This document shows, piece after piece, positions 34,701 through 45,979 of a stretch of 64,000 bases of DNA (its first letter is position 1; each line of letters starts with the position of its first letter). Both the position numbers and the translations under genes were made by a program. Source of the stretch: Anticarsia gemmatalis (Eukaryota > Arthropoda > Insecta > Lepidoptera > Erebidae); assembly GCF_050436995.1 (NCBI RefSeq), contig NC_134771.1, forward strand, positions 3,389,501 to 3,453,500, in the 5' to 3' direction. The notes under the pieces are model-generated. The model made no database searches and was not told the origin of the DNA. It worked only from the letters and a program-made list of their open reading frames with translations.

Positions 34701-37700
34701 ATGTCGGACTCCACCGCAACGAGTTTGTAGAACGACATCACCGGCCGAGTGCCGGAAACTACGCTCTCATTCGTGTAAAAAGCACGGTAGAAGATCCCAT
34801 CACAAAAAACATAGGCGTTCAAGGACACCGTCACCTCATCCGAGTAGATCGTCGCATAGACGCAAAACGCCGCCGTATGCAGTATACGTTAAGTCCAGGC
34901 TTTCTACTGACAGTCGCGCGACAAAAGCTAGTGAAGATGAACGTAGCGATGACCCTTATGAAGACGGAGATGACGAAGCGACGGCTCGGGCCTATGAAAC
35001 AAATGCGGGCGACGATGAAGCCGTGTTAGTCGATGGAGATGAGTCGGGACCTGATGACGCTGGTCAAAAATCTGGATGCGATGAACCTCCACCCGCACCT
35101 AAGGAGTCACCAACTAAAGTGTGTGCAAAACCTTCGCCCCCGAAAATCAAAAAATCTCCCCCTAAAGTGTGCGAGTCACCTAAGAAACCATCGCCTATTG
35201 TATGCGTGCAACCATCGCCGCCTGTTTGCAAGAAAGACTCGTGTGATCAATTGCCTGAACGTATCCCTCTGCCAATACCGGACCCTCCTAAGTGGGTACC
35301 TGTGACGTGTCCTCCGTCACCGCTGCGGTCATGTTCGCCTCGACCCGCAGCCATCACGCCTCCGTGCAAACAGCCCCCGTATATGTCTCCACCATGTAGG
35401 TTCAAAAGACCATGTCCGAACAGAATCCCGTCTAGAATCTGCAGGCCTAATCCACCAGGAGTGTTTAGAATACCGCCACTCTCTTTATGTCGGCCGCCGT
35501 CACCTTGCAGATTACCACCCAGGAAGCCGCCTTCCCCTTGTAAGACGCCTCCTCCCAAGTCCCCACCTGTTTGTAAGTCACCACCGCGCAAGTCACCTCC
35601 TCAGAAGTCACCTCCCCGTAAATCGCCACCTGTTTGTAAGTCGCCACCGCGCAGAAGGTCGCCACCCCGCTGTAAGACACCACCACCGACGCGCTGCAAA
35701 TCACCTCCGCGAAGGTCACCGCCCCGTTGCAGATCGCCACCCCGTTGCAAGTCTCCACCCCCTTGCAGGTCACCTCCTCGTTGCAAGACTCCCCCATGCA
35801 AGACTCCTCCATGCAGGACTCCTCCTTGCAGATCACCACCGCGTTGCAAAACCCCACCCTGTAGATCACCGCCTCGTTGCAGGTCGCCACCCCGTTGCAA
35901 GACTCCGCCTTGTAAAACCCCGCCTTGTAAAACTCCACCTTGCAGGACTCCGCCATGCAAGACTCCGCCATGCAAGACCCCACCCTGCAAGACACCGCCT
36001 TGCAGGTCGCCTCCCCGTTGCAAGACTCCCCCTTGCAGATCCCCGCCTCGCTGCAGGTCACCACCACGTTGCAAGACTCCACCTTGCAGGTCTCCTCCCC
36101 GATGCCGTTCTCCACCACGTTGTAAGACGCCACCATGCAAAATTCCACCTTGTAAAACACCGCCTTGTCGGTCACCACCTCGTTGCAGATCTCCTCCCCG
36201 TTGCAAGACTCCTCCACCCCCTTGCCGGTCACCACCACGTTGTAGGTCTCCGCCCCGCTGTAAGACACCTCCGCCTCCTTGTCGATCACCACCTCGATGC
36301 AAGACGCCACCCCCATGCCGATCTCCACCCCGTTGTAGATCTCCACCGCGCTGTAAAACTCCTCCCCCTCCTTGCAGGTCGCCACCCCGTTGTAGATCTC
36401 CACCTCGCTGCAAGACCCCTCCGCCCCCTTGCAGGTCACCACCTCGCTGTAAAACTCCCCCTTGTAGATCACCGCCCCGTTGTAAAACTCCCCCTTGCAG
36501 GTCACCTCCCCGTTGTAAAACTCCTCCTTGCAAATCACCACCTCGGTGCAAAACACCACCATGCCGGTCGCCGCCACGTTGCAAGACTCCCCCTTGTCGT
36601 TCACCGCCTCGGTGTAGGACTCCGACTTGTAAGACTCCACCACCACGATGTAAGACTCCCCCACCCCGCTGTAGGACGCCACCGTGTAGGTCACCGCCCC
36701 GCTGTAGAGCGCCTCCTCCGTGCCAGTCACCCCCGCGCTGTAGGCCACTGTCATGTACGTCACCACCACCTCGAGCATGCAGGCCTATCAAACATCGTAC
36801 TTGCCATAGACCCCCACCGCCACCACCCCCTTGCTGGTCGCCACCTCCCTGCAGGTCGTCACCTCCTTGCTCACCGCCCCCTTGTCAGACTCCATCACCC
36901 CGTGCTTGTAGACCCATAAAGCACCGTACGTGTCACCGACCCCCACCACCGCCACCTCCTTGCTGGTCTCCGCCGCCATGTAGATCTCAACCGCCTTGCT
37001 CACCACCTCCTTGTTCACCACCCCCTTGTAGGACTCCATCACCTCGCGCATGTAGACCCATCAAGCATCGTACTTGTCATAGACCACCGCCGCCACCACC
37101 CCCTTGTTGGTCACCATGCTCTCCACCCCCCTGCTCCCCTCCTCCGTGTAAGACTCCACCAGCCCGCGCATGTAGACCTATTAAACATCGAACTTGTCAT
37201 AAGCCCCCACCACCGCCACCTCCTTGCCGGTCACCATGTAGGTCGCCTCCCCCTTGCAGATCACCGCCCCCCTGCTCCCCACCTCCTTGTAAGACTCCTC
37301 CTTGTAGATCCCCACCTCCTTGCAAGTCACCACCCCCTTGCAAGTCACCTCCTCGTTGCCCATCACAACCCCAATGTAGGGCACCACCTCCCTGCCCACC
37401 AAAAATAGCTTGTAGACCGATAAAACATCGCACTTGTGATGTGATTCTTCCACCAGAGACTTGCCCGTCACCACCGCCCTGTCCTTCACCACCCCCTTGC
37501 AGATCTCCACCGCCATGTAAAACACCACCGCCCTGCAAGCCACCACCTTGCAGACCACCCCCGTGTAAGACGCCTCCCTGCAGGACTCCGCCCTGTAGAT
37601 CACCTCCCTGCAGAACTCCGCCCTGCAAGTCACCCCCGCAAAGTGGTTGCAGACCGATAAAACGACGCACGTGTGATGTGCTACTTCCACCACCTTGTCC

Positions 37701-40700
37701 ATCGCCACCGCCTTGCCCATCACCGCCTCCTTGTCCTTCCCCACCCCCGTGCCCTTCACCACCGCCCTGCAGGTCGCCATCCCCCTGTAGATCACCTCCT
37801 CCCTGCAGAACGCCACCGTGCAGATCACCCTGTAGGTCTCCACCGCCATGTAGATCTCCGTGTAGATCCCCACCACCTTGCAAGTCTCCATGCAGGTCAC
37901 GATCGCGTTGTAAAACACCCCCTTCACGTTGTAAGACGCCCCCATCGCGTTGCAAAACACCCCCGTCGCGTTGCAAGACGCCACCGTCCCGAGGTAGCAA
38001 ATCAAGAAAACGTCGCAGTCATCGCCCGCCTATTGAAAGTTATGGAATAGCTACACCAACACCCAGAACCCCTACATCTCCATTTAGAACCCCATCGTCT
38101 CACACACCAGTCAACTATCATACTTACGAGTCACAATCATCACATTCATCTCAAAGTGAGGATTGTGAAAAGCCACCCCCGCCGCCGCCTCCGCCGCCGG
38201 ACCCTTGTCGAAAACGACCGTCGCGTACTCATATGAAGAGAAGAAGGCGCAGATCGCCGTCACGTTGTAGATCACCACCCCGTTGCAAGACTCCCCCCCG
38301 TTGCAAGACACCACCCCCTTGCAGGTCGCCGCCGCCATGCAGGACGCCTCCTCCGTGCCGGTCGCCTCCTTGCAAATCTCCACCTGTTTGTAGAAAACCG
38401 AGGCGTACTTGCGACCCACCAGTTTATGGGCCGCCTCCACCGCCAGTTATGATGCCGTCACCCCGTACCTGCAGGCCAATAAAGCGACGTGCAACTTGCG
38501 ATCCACCGCCTGTAGAATATATTCCACCCTGCAGGACGCCACCTCCCTGTAGATCACCACCGCCGTGCAGAACACCATCGCCGCGCTCTTGCAGGATAAA
38601 ATATCGTCCTTGCGAAAGCCCACATTACGAATTCGTGCCAGCAACACGCTCTGTTTGTAAATCACCACGGCGTCGGCGAAGGCACCACCGCCGTTCTAGA
38701 TCACCTTCACCAGGGGGTCGTAGATCACAATCACCCCCTGTGTGCTGGCCTGTCCCAGTCAGTGTCTGCAGAACACCTCTAACCAGATCCCGTGATCTGC
38801 CGCCACCCGAAATTGATGAGGCAACGACAGATCAGGACAATGACTATGAACGAGAGCAAGATCGCGATTATAACGACGCCCGAGTGTATGACCGTGATTA
38901 TGATGATGCCAATGTTTACGACCGTGATTACGAAGACGCTCATGTGTACGACCGCGGCCATGATCGTGGTTATGATCGTGATTATGATCGTGATTATGAT
39001 CGAGACTATGATCGTAGCCGGGACCAGGAACGTGATTATGACCGTACTCGTGATCAAGATAGAGAATATGATCGTAGTCGTGATCAGGATCGGGAATATG
39101 ATCGTAGTCATGATCAGGATCGTGATTATGACCAGGTACCTGATCAGAATATAGAACAACACAGTAGCAGTCCGCCACCACTGACAGATTACGAGCGTTC
39201 GCCGCCTCCCGCGAGCAGAGCGCCGACTCGACGTTATATAATAAATACTCCAACACATGTTATGTCACAAGGCGTCACTCAGCCTGACACAGACGCTTCA
39301 TGTCCAGTCATATTCTTACCTGTTCCAATACGCTTGCCTGTACCTCTTCCGTGTTCTTCACCGGAGTATCGCTATTCACCACCATCATGCCCGCGACTAC
39401 CCTCTACATGTTGCCACGACCCACCATGTTACGACATAGCTCTTATCACTAAACATTCACCATCATGTCCACAACCGGCTGTCATTCCCGATCACGCGCC
39501 GAAAAAGAAGTCTGTATTCAGAAATATATTTTCCAAAAAGAAATATGTTTCTCAACCTACAAGTAATCAGGTAACTTGTTCATCGCCGGTTAGTAATCCT
39601 GACCATACGTCTAATTCTTACATGGTGACGTCTGCGTACTCTTGCAGTTCTGTGGCTGAACCTCAGGTGCCTTACCAATACTCTCCCATTCACCCTTGCC
39701 CACCTAATTACTGTTGTCCTGAAGAAAAGCCTCCAAAACCGAAGTTCTGCGATAGACCACCTTGTAATAAACTACGGAATACTTTCTCTAAAGCTAAGCA
39801 CGCAAGCACGGGCGGTACCGGTCCTTCAGACTATGTACCAGTGACTGTAACATCTCCTTTATCATCTGCTGAAGACATGAAATGTACATCTGGTTGTATG
39901 ACAGAATCTAACATGAAGAAGCCGAAGAGATGTAAGAAAAGTTGTCCGGCTATTGCCAAAGGCCTGATTCCAATCCCTGCGTGTTTACGTAAATTTTTAT
40001 CTTCCACTCCCGATTCGCCACCAGTGTTAACTAAGTCATGTCCATCTCCCACGGAGTGTAAAGGTATTCCGATTAAATGTCCGCACGTGCCGCCGGCTGG
40101 GTCTACGCCAAGTACCCCAGGGTTACCTCCATGCGGGCGGAAATGTCAGGTAACTTCATCCGCTCCGGCAGAGTCAGTACCTGTTCAGACATCGCATCCT
40201 CCACCTCAATGTCTCCCCGATCCCTGTTTACCAGATCCTTGTCTGCCTGATCCATGTGTAGATCAAGATAACTCTCATGTCATTGCAAGGGCATCATCAA
40301 AGAGACGATCAAAATCGCATCTCAAAATATCTACGTCATGCGCCGGCGCAACGATACTAAGTGTGCCCGATTCGACTGAACCTGTAATGACATCTCAAGA
40401 TGATCAGTGTTCACCGTATTGTACGAAAATACCTTGTGAACCGATCCAAAGTCAAGTTCCTCCTCCTAGGCCAGCGCAAGACTCGGCGAAAGATGCAGGT
40501 TCGATTCCAGACTGTCCACCTCCAGTGTCAACTCGTGCTCCTATAGCAAAATGTATTGCTGACTGTGCAATGAGCCCACAGGATGACGATTCACCGCCGC
40601 CCCCTAAAGGAGCAGGAGCTCGCGCTACGCCAACTGGTCGTGGAGCACCACCTCCTGGGGCTAAAGCTCCTCACGCCGCAGCGATACCTTGCCCCCCCAC

Positions 40701-43700
40701 ATCACGTCCCGTCGCTGCGAAACCTCCCTCCCCTCCCGGCCCAGTACCTTGCCCCCCTAAGCCACCTCCCACCAGTGCAGTACCCTGTCCCCCCAAGCCA
40801 CCTCCTGCCAGTGCCGTTCCTTGTCCCCCTCAGACACCTCCCCCCAGTGCAGTACCATGTCCCCCCAAACCAACTCCCGCCAGTGCAATACCATGCCCCC
40901 CTGTGCAACCTCCCGTCAGTGCAGTTCCTTGCCCCCCCACACAACCGCCTGCCAATACAGTACCTTGCCCTCCTATGCAACCTCCCGCCAGTGCAGTACC
41001 ATGCCCCCCCGGGCATCCACCTGCCAGTGCTGTACCTTGCCCCCCCATGCAAGCTCCTGCTAGTGCAGTTCCTTGCCCCCCCATGCAACCTCCGGCCCAT
41101 GCAGTACCTTGCCCCCCTATACAACCTCCGGCCCATGCAGTACCGTGCCCCCCTGTGCAACCTCCCGCCAGTCCTATGCCTTGTCCCCCCACGCAACCTC
41201 CTCCTAGTTCAGTTCCCTGCCCCCCTATGCAACCCCCTGCCAAGGCCGACCCCTGCTTTCCCCCTAAACCTCCTGCCCATGCTGTACCTTGCCCACCCGT
41301 CCAACCCCCTGCCAGTTCAGACCCCTGCTTCCCAGCGAAGCCTCCTGCCAGTGCAGTACCTTGTCCACCAATGCAACCTCCTGCTAGTGCAGTTCCCTGC
41401 CCTCCTACGCCACCTCTTACTGGTGCGACACCTTGTCCCCCTGTCCAACCTCCTGCTAATACAGTACCTTGCCCTCCAATGTCACCTCCCAGTAATGCAA
41501 TACCTTGCCTACCCATGCAAACTCCAGCCAATGCTATACCCTGCCCCCCTATGCAACCTCCTGCCAATGTAGTGCCTTGCCCCCCATCGCCCACCAGTAC
41601 GATACCTTGCCCACCCCTATCTCCTCCCGTGTTGTCTCGCCCCCCCATGTCGCCTAACGCAGTGGTACCTTGCCCACCTAAGTTACCTTCTCCTGCGTCG
41701 CCGCCCCAAGCAGCGCTAGACCACCGCGGCAAGCCTGCTGCCCACGGTGCAGCACCCCCTCGTACAGCACCACCTGCACATGCTCCTCGGTTACCTCCAG
41801 CTCCTCGCACAGCTCAAGCTCCCCACTCAGCGCCTTCTCCCGCTGCTACGATACCTTGTCCGCCCATGTCACCATCCCTTGCGGAGTCACCCGGCAGCGC
41901 TGCGTCACCCCCTCACACTGCGCACCCTCGCCACGCCGCGTTACCACCCCCCGCTCCCGTCGGAAAATGTGCTCCTGATTGCAAACTATCTGGAGCGGCT
42001 CCCATTGGAGTATGTTCTCCCAGTTGCGAAAAAATACCTTCCCGCAGAAAGCTTTCAGTTAAGCCCGCTAAGCCACATGCTAAACCTCCACCCTCGCCAT
42101 CCGATGGAGAATGCTCACCTGCTTGCTCAATGGATGTACCTGAAAAAGTGAAAATACCGACCTCATCCACTCCTAGTCCAACAGAGTCAGATCTTGCGAG
42201 ATCACCTCCCGCAAAAGGTAAAGAAAAGGTGAAGCATAAAGGCGAAGACAGAACGAGGGACAGAGACAAGGAAAGAGCGAAGGAAAGAGAGAAGGAGAGA
42301 GAGAAGGAAAAAGCTAAGGAACGAGAGAGAGAAAGAGCTAAACAAAAAGACAGAGAAAAAGATAGGAGTAGAGACAAAGTTAAAGATAAAACAAGAGATA
42401 GAGAGAAAAGTAAGGAGAAAGATAAGGGAGGCCGTCCCAAATCAGCACCTTCTTCCGGGCAATGTTCGCCTCGGTGTCTGCATGGTACTCCTCCTGAGCA
42501 GAAATGTCCTCCTGAGTGTAAAAGCCCGCCTATGTCCCCACTAGCTCGGTTATGCCCACTTAAGAAAATAATGCCACCAATTTTGTCCCCACAAAAAGGT
42601 AAAAGACAGTCTTCGCGCTCAAAGACACCCCCTAAGAAAGATAAAGAAAAAGATTCCCGACCAACTTCTGGCCATTGTTCGCCTACCTGCAAATACAATC
42701 AGTCTACAATTAACATAGTGTGTCCTCCTGAATGCGATAATTATCCTAAGAAACATGCGAAATCCCCCAAAGATAAGTCACCTCCGAAGGCCACTAAAAC
42801 ACCTGCAAGATCCCCCAAGGCCAATAAGTCACTCGTAGGATCTTCTGAGGATGAGTCACCTTCGAGTACTCCGAGGTCGAAGACACCTCCAAGATCCCCC
42901 AAAGAAAGGTCACCCCCACAAACTCCCAAAGGTAGGTCTCCCCCGAAATCACCCGATAGGTCACCCGCGAGATCCCCTAAAGAACTTCCGAAATCTATTA
43001 AAGTTAGGCCGAGATCTCCCGAGGAAGCATCACCTCAAAGATCGCCGAAAGTTCAGACAACTCAGCCAAGAGGCCCTGTGGCAGCAAAGACACAGCCTGC
43101 GCCAGCACCTGCCCCTGCATCTGCACCTACACCCGCTATTTGCCCTCCAGCACCTCCGATTTGCCCGCCGACACCGAATCCGACTTTAGCCCAACCATCC
43201 AGAGTTTCCGAGGCAAAACGTAAAATGTCCTCTAAATGCAAAATGTCAGGACTTCACCTTAAAATGTCACCTATGCCGAAGCCGAATAAGGTATGTGCGC
43301 CGGACTGCAAAGCTTGGAAACCTGGACCGGGCCCCGAAGGAAGCTGTTCAAGTCTCCATTCAGAAGACAAAATAACAATACGATTGAAGAAAGCCACAGC
43401 TAGCACTGAGGAGATAAGAAATGGCGTTGGAATGAAGGTCACTGATGAAGACGGGCTTACTATTTGTGAGAGGAAAGACTACACGCAGATGTCTTCCCAG
43501 ACGACAACACAATCGGTCTTGGGAGAACTGTACCGACATTCTCATGTGCACAGGTTAAACACACCCTCAGCATGTCCTGTAGACACTGAGAAAGACCATG
43601 AAATTTCCGAAGACAGAAGCTACAGTAGCGTTGCAAATACGATAGAAATTCAATTCAAACTCAAAGTAACTCAAGGCGATAAAACTGCTGACATTAATAT

Positions 43701-45918
43701 AGCAAACGACGATAGTAATCCATCTACCGACAAACAGGCGCAAGAAGTGTTTGTTGTCAAAAACCAAAACGAATGCGCTATAGAACAACCGGACGATAAA
43801 AATGATATAAACATACGTATAGTCATAAAGAATTTCAGACCTAAATCAATGAGGAAACTGGAGAGAGGAAATGAATATAGCAATGTGTTTTCACAAGATA
43901 TTGCTTCGAAATTTCATTCAGTTTCTACAGGTTACAGTGATTTGACATCGGATGAAACTGACCGAGCTTTCTCAATACACAGAGCGACTGTAGATCTGTC
44001 TTCTTCGATGGAAAATTCTAAAAACCGTAGCGATGAAAATATCAGCGAAACAAAAGCTGAAGAAAAGGTTGAGAAGCTAGTCGTATCGTCTCACGTTACA
44101 GAGCACTCTATGAGTCGTTCTATCGTTCAAAAGAAAGTCTCTAATGCCGGCGACGTCAGGTTTCGTTCTGTACACAGTGTGGTTAGTCACAAGGAGCATA
44201 AGTATGATAAACAATCTATAGAATCTGACAAAGCTGAGTCGGAGATATATCTTGAAAAGCAAGAGACTGACGCTGAGAATGTGGAGACTGACTGTCTTGA
44301 GACGGACGCTCCGGAGACCGATGTCCCGGACACAAGTGCCCTGGAGACGAGTGCTCCGGACACTGACGCGCCGGAAACTGATGCTCCCGAAACTGATGCT
44401 TTAGAAATGGATCCAGAAACCGATGCCGATTATACAGACCAAGACCCTAGCAGCCCAGTAACACATAGTGATAAATTAAAAATACACACAGCACAATTAG
44501 AACCAAGTCGCAGCTCAAAACGAGATGTAGAAAGATTAAAAAGCGGCGTAGATGTACCAGAAAACTACGTAGAATGCTTTGAAAGCGACGAGGAAATAGT
44601 GCGTAAAACTACAGACGATCTAAGTAAGCCAAAGTCCAGTATAACAGCAGCAAGCGATTTGGAAAAACTAAAATCTTATTTAGAAAAATCTGAACTTAGT
44701 TTAGAAATATTGGACTCGAAATCTCTAGAACAGATATTAGAGCGAAACCTTGCGGGTTATGAGAAACCTGGGAAGAGTACTGTGGCTGTACCGAGACGCC
44801 TAACTAAAGAAGAGAAGAAAGAAATGCTCAAAGAAGTGTTTGAGAAGGCAGAACAGACGAAAAAGAGTAAATTTAGAATGAGGAAACTTCGGGACATGTT
44901 GAAAGTAATCTTGACTTCAGACAGTAGCGACGGCGATGTCAAACAGCTGACCCCAAGCAGCAACCTAATGAGTGATGTAACTTACGGGTCAATAAAGCCA
45001 AATTATTTCCGAGACTCCGACAGTATGAACAACTATTACAGGCTGGAGAGTCCACTTGCGTTATCTGACGGCCAAGTTGTGTACCCAACGGAAGAGAATA
45101 GCAGTAAGACGAGCTATGTGTCCTCTGATGACGATGACGATGACGACGACACTGCTCAAGAAAGTGGTTGTATGTGCAGTACCGTTGCTGAACGATTGAA
45201 ACTAGCTGCCCGAATGTGTAATACGGGAGGGCCTTGCTGCTGCTGTAAACCTCCTCAGAGGGTGAACAGGAGTGAAGAGATAGCTTGTGACATGCATGAG
45301 GAGTCTGATTCTTTCGGTTATTACAAAGAAGCCGAATTGGTTGATGTTGAAACACAGAACTCAAGATACATGTCCAGTAAAGTAGCAAGTGCGAATATAT
45401 CAATGCACAGTCGTATCAAGTCTAGTGTATTTAAAATGCCTATTAAAATCTGTGAGCCAGTTTCCCATGCAAGTAAGACGCAGACGCAACATCAAAGTAC
45501 TGTCATGTCTCGAAGGATATATTCTCCAAGAGTCAATCATTTGAAAGAATACGGAATAAGACGGTTGAACAGGAACACGATTTTGAGTATTTCCGATGAG
45601 GATAAAATAATCGTGCTTCGATCTAAGCCTACGTCTACGGAGATGCAAACAGTAAAAGCTGTAAACAAGAATATGAAAGAAGAATCAAGCAGTATTATAG
45701 AAGTTTCTGATATTTTGCAATCTTATGAAACAAAGAAAGCAGTGCTTGAAATCTATACGGAGAAGAGTGTGTCTAATGAAGAGCATTTGGTGGCAAAATT
45801 ACCAAAGTTTGTTTACGAAACGGAGAACGAAATAGAAACGAACTATGAAGCGATCGCTTCGAACACATACAAGACAATTTGCAAGAAGAATATCGTGATG
45901 ATGGCAATCAACAGATAG
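28747..45918 (+). CDS. Giant Cys/Pro-rich repeat protein, 5,424 residues, three coding exons
   Basis: Exons 28747-29140, 29634-31764 and 32169-45918 (TAG) have consensus junctions (ATTC|gtaagt, aaag|GTAAG, CTAT|gtaagt, cacag|ATTAA). They sum to 16,275 bases, a multiple of three. The ATG is first in frame, with TAA nine bases upstream. The N-terminus (MKESKAVYVTKRN) is not a signal peptide and no membrane segment is seen, so an intracellular place is inferred. Order by residue: unique N-terminus 1-131; Lys/Ser-rich 132-1110; Cys-Pro array 1 about 1120-1700; basic then acidic spacer to 1812; Cys-Pro array 2 about 1812-2790, with scattered units to 3030; Asp/Arg/Tyr array 3060-3170; Ser/Pro/Cys region; PCPP array 3680-4005; Lys/Glu/Arg helix 4200-4265; Ser-Pro region to 4480; acidic array 4880-4935; Asp run and Cys cluster 5155-5210. 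It belongs to no family I recognise. The closest analogy is Cys-Pro-rich sperm-tail or other cross-linked structural proteins. Confidence 0.85.
31893..31985 (+). repeat. SINE-like family C tail in intron 2 of the giant gene
   Basis: gtcgttaagtcacgtcaaaa through ggttgacctctaaccatacg matches the 905-1156 copy. Confidence 0.7.
31996..32111. mobile_element. Palindromic MITE family 1 in intron 2 of the giant gene
   Basis: Inverted arms of about 50 bp are flanked by TTA on both sides. It lies 57 bases before the exon 3 acceptor. Confidence 0.8.
33001..34730 (+). repeat. Coding tandem array 1: Cys-(Lys/Arg)-(Ser/Thr)-Pro-Pro units
   Basis: The units are 5 or 6 residues (15 or 18 bases), such as CKTPP, CRSPPP and CRTPPP. 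Longer alternations (CRRPPPCRTPPPCRGSPP) form about 54-base higher-order units near 33720-33960. Synonymous codons vary between units. That suggests the amino-acid pattern is kept while DNA drifts or is exchanged between copies. Every few residues present a Cys, giving very high cross-linking or metal-binding potential. Confidence 0.9.
35090..38020 (+). repeat. Coding tandem array 2: CKTPPCRSPPR units and CRPIKHRTC blocks
   Basis: 35500-36700 is made of CRSPPRCKTPP-type units. 36778-37200 repeats a longer block of about 40-48 residues: CRPIKHRTCHRPPPPPPPCW plus short Cys-Pro units. 37400-38000 continues with mixed units. The CRPIK motif begins at about 36778, 36907, 37051, 37171, 37411 and 37648, with later copies at 38470 and 38590. 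Confidence 0.9.
38860..39150 (+). repeat. Coding array: Asp/Arg/Tyr-rich (DRDYDR type)
   Basis: Tandem units such as DYDRDYDRDY and RDQDREYDRS lie in the giant protein. They alternate acidic and basic residues with regular tyrosines, so they are expected to be highly charged and extended. Confidence 0.85.
40680..41660 (+). repeat. Coding array: 12-residue PCPP repeat
   Basis: About 25 units of the form PCPPMQPPASAV (36 bases) lie in the giant protein. Ala replaces the Lys/Arg of the earlier arrays, so this array is uncharged. Two units have PCFP instead of PCPP. Confidence 0.88.
42230..42440 (+). repeat. Coding tract: Lys/Glu/Arg-rich helix
   Basis: About 70 residues of KEREKEREKEKAKERERER type sit in the giant protein. 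Such sequence usually forms a stable single alpha-helix acting as a rigid spacer (inference from composition). Confidence 0.8.
44270..44450 (+). repeat. Coding array: acidic ETDAPETD repeat
   Basis: Short units (E/D)-T-(D/S)-A-P-(E/D)-T-D are tandemly repeated in the C-terminal part of the giant protein. Confidence 0.8.
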
Positions 45919-45973
45919 TTGGAACTCATTTTATTTGTCTTTATTTTTTATATCTGTGTTGTTTTCGATTGAT

Positions 45974-45979
45974 ATTAAA
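45974..45979 (+). terminator. Probable poly(A) signal of the giant gene
   Basis: ATTAAA, the common variant of AATAAA, lies 56 bases after the TAG stop. The sequence beyond it is T-rich. Confidence 0.5.

Noticed and set aside
33164..35029. A 621-residue frame in another plus-strand register (His/Ala/Leu-rich)
   Set aside because: It is a shadow of the same tandem repeats. The main frame continues through spliced exons on both sides while this one does not.
33541..38000. A CRISPR-like pattern of short direct repeats
   Set aside because: Units are protein-coding 15/18-mers without unique spacers, in a eukaryotic genome.
40583..41810. Overlapping 326-329 residue frames on both strands over the PCPP array
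   Set aside because: These are by-products of the 36-base repeat.
44757..45648. 154- and 82-residue minus-strand frames over the C-terminal part of the giant gene
   Set aside because: They are antisense to a well-supported coding exon and have no features of their own.
28747..45918. Silk, glue or cuticle protein
   Set aside because: The N-terminus has no hydrophobic signal peptide, which argues against a secreted product. It should be reconsidered if an upstream signal-encoding exon is found.
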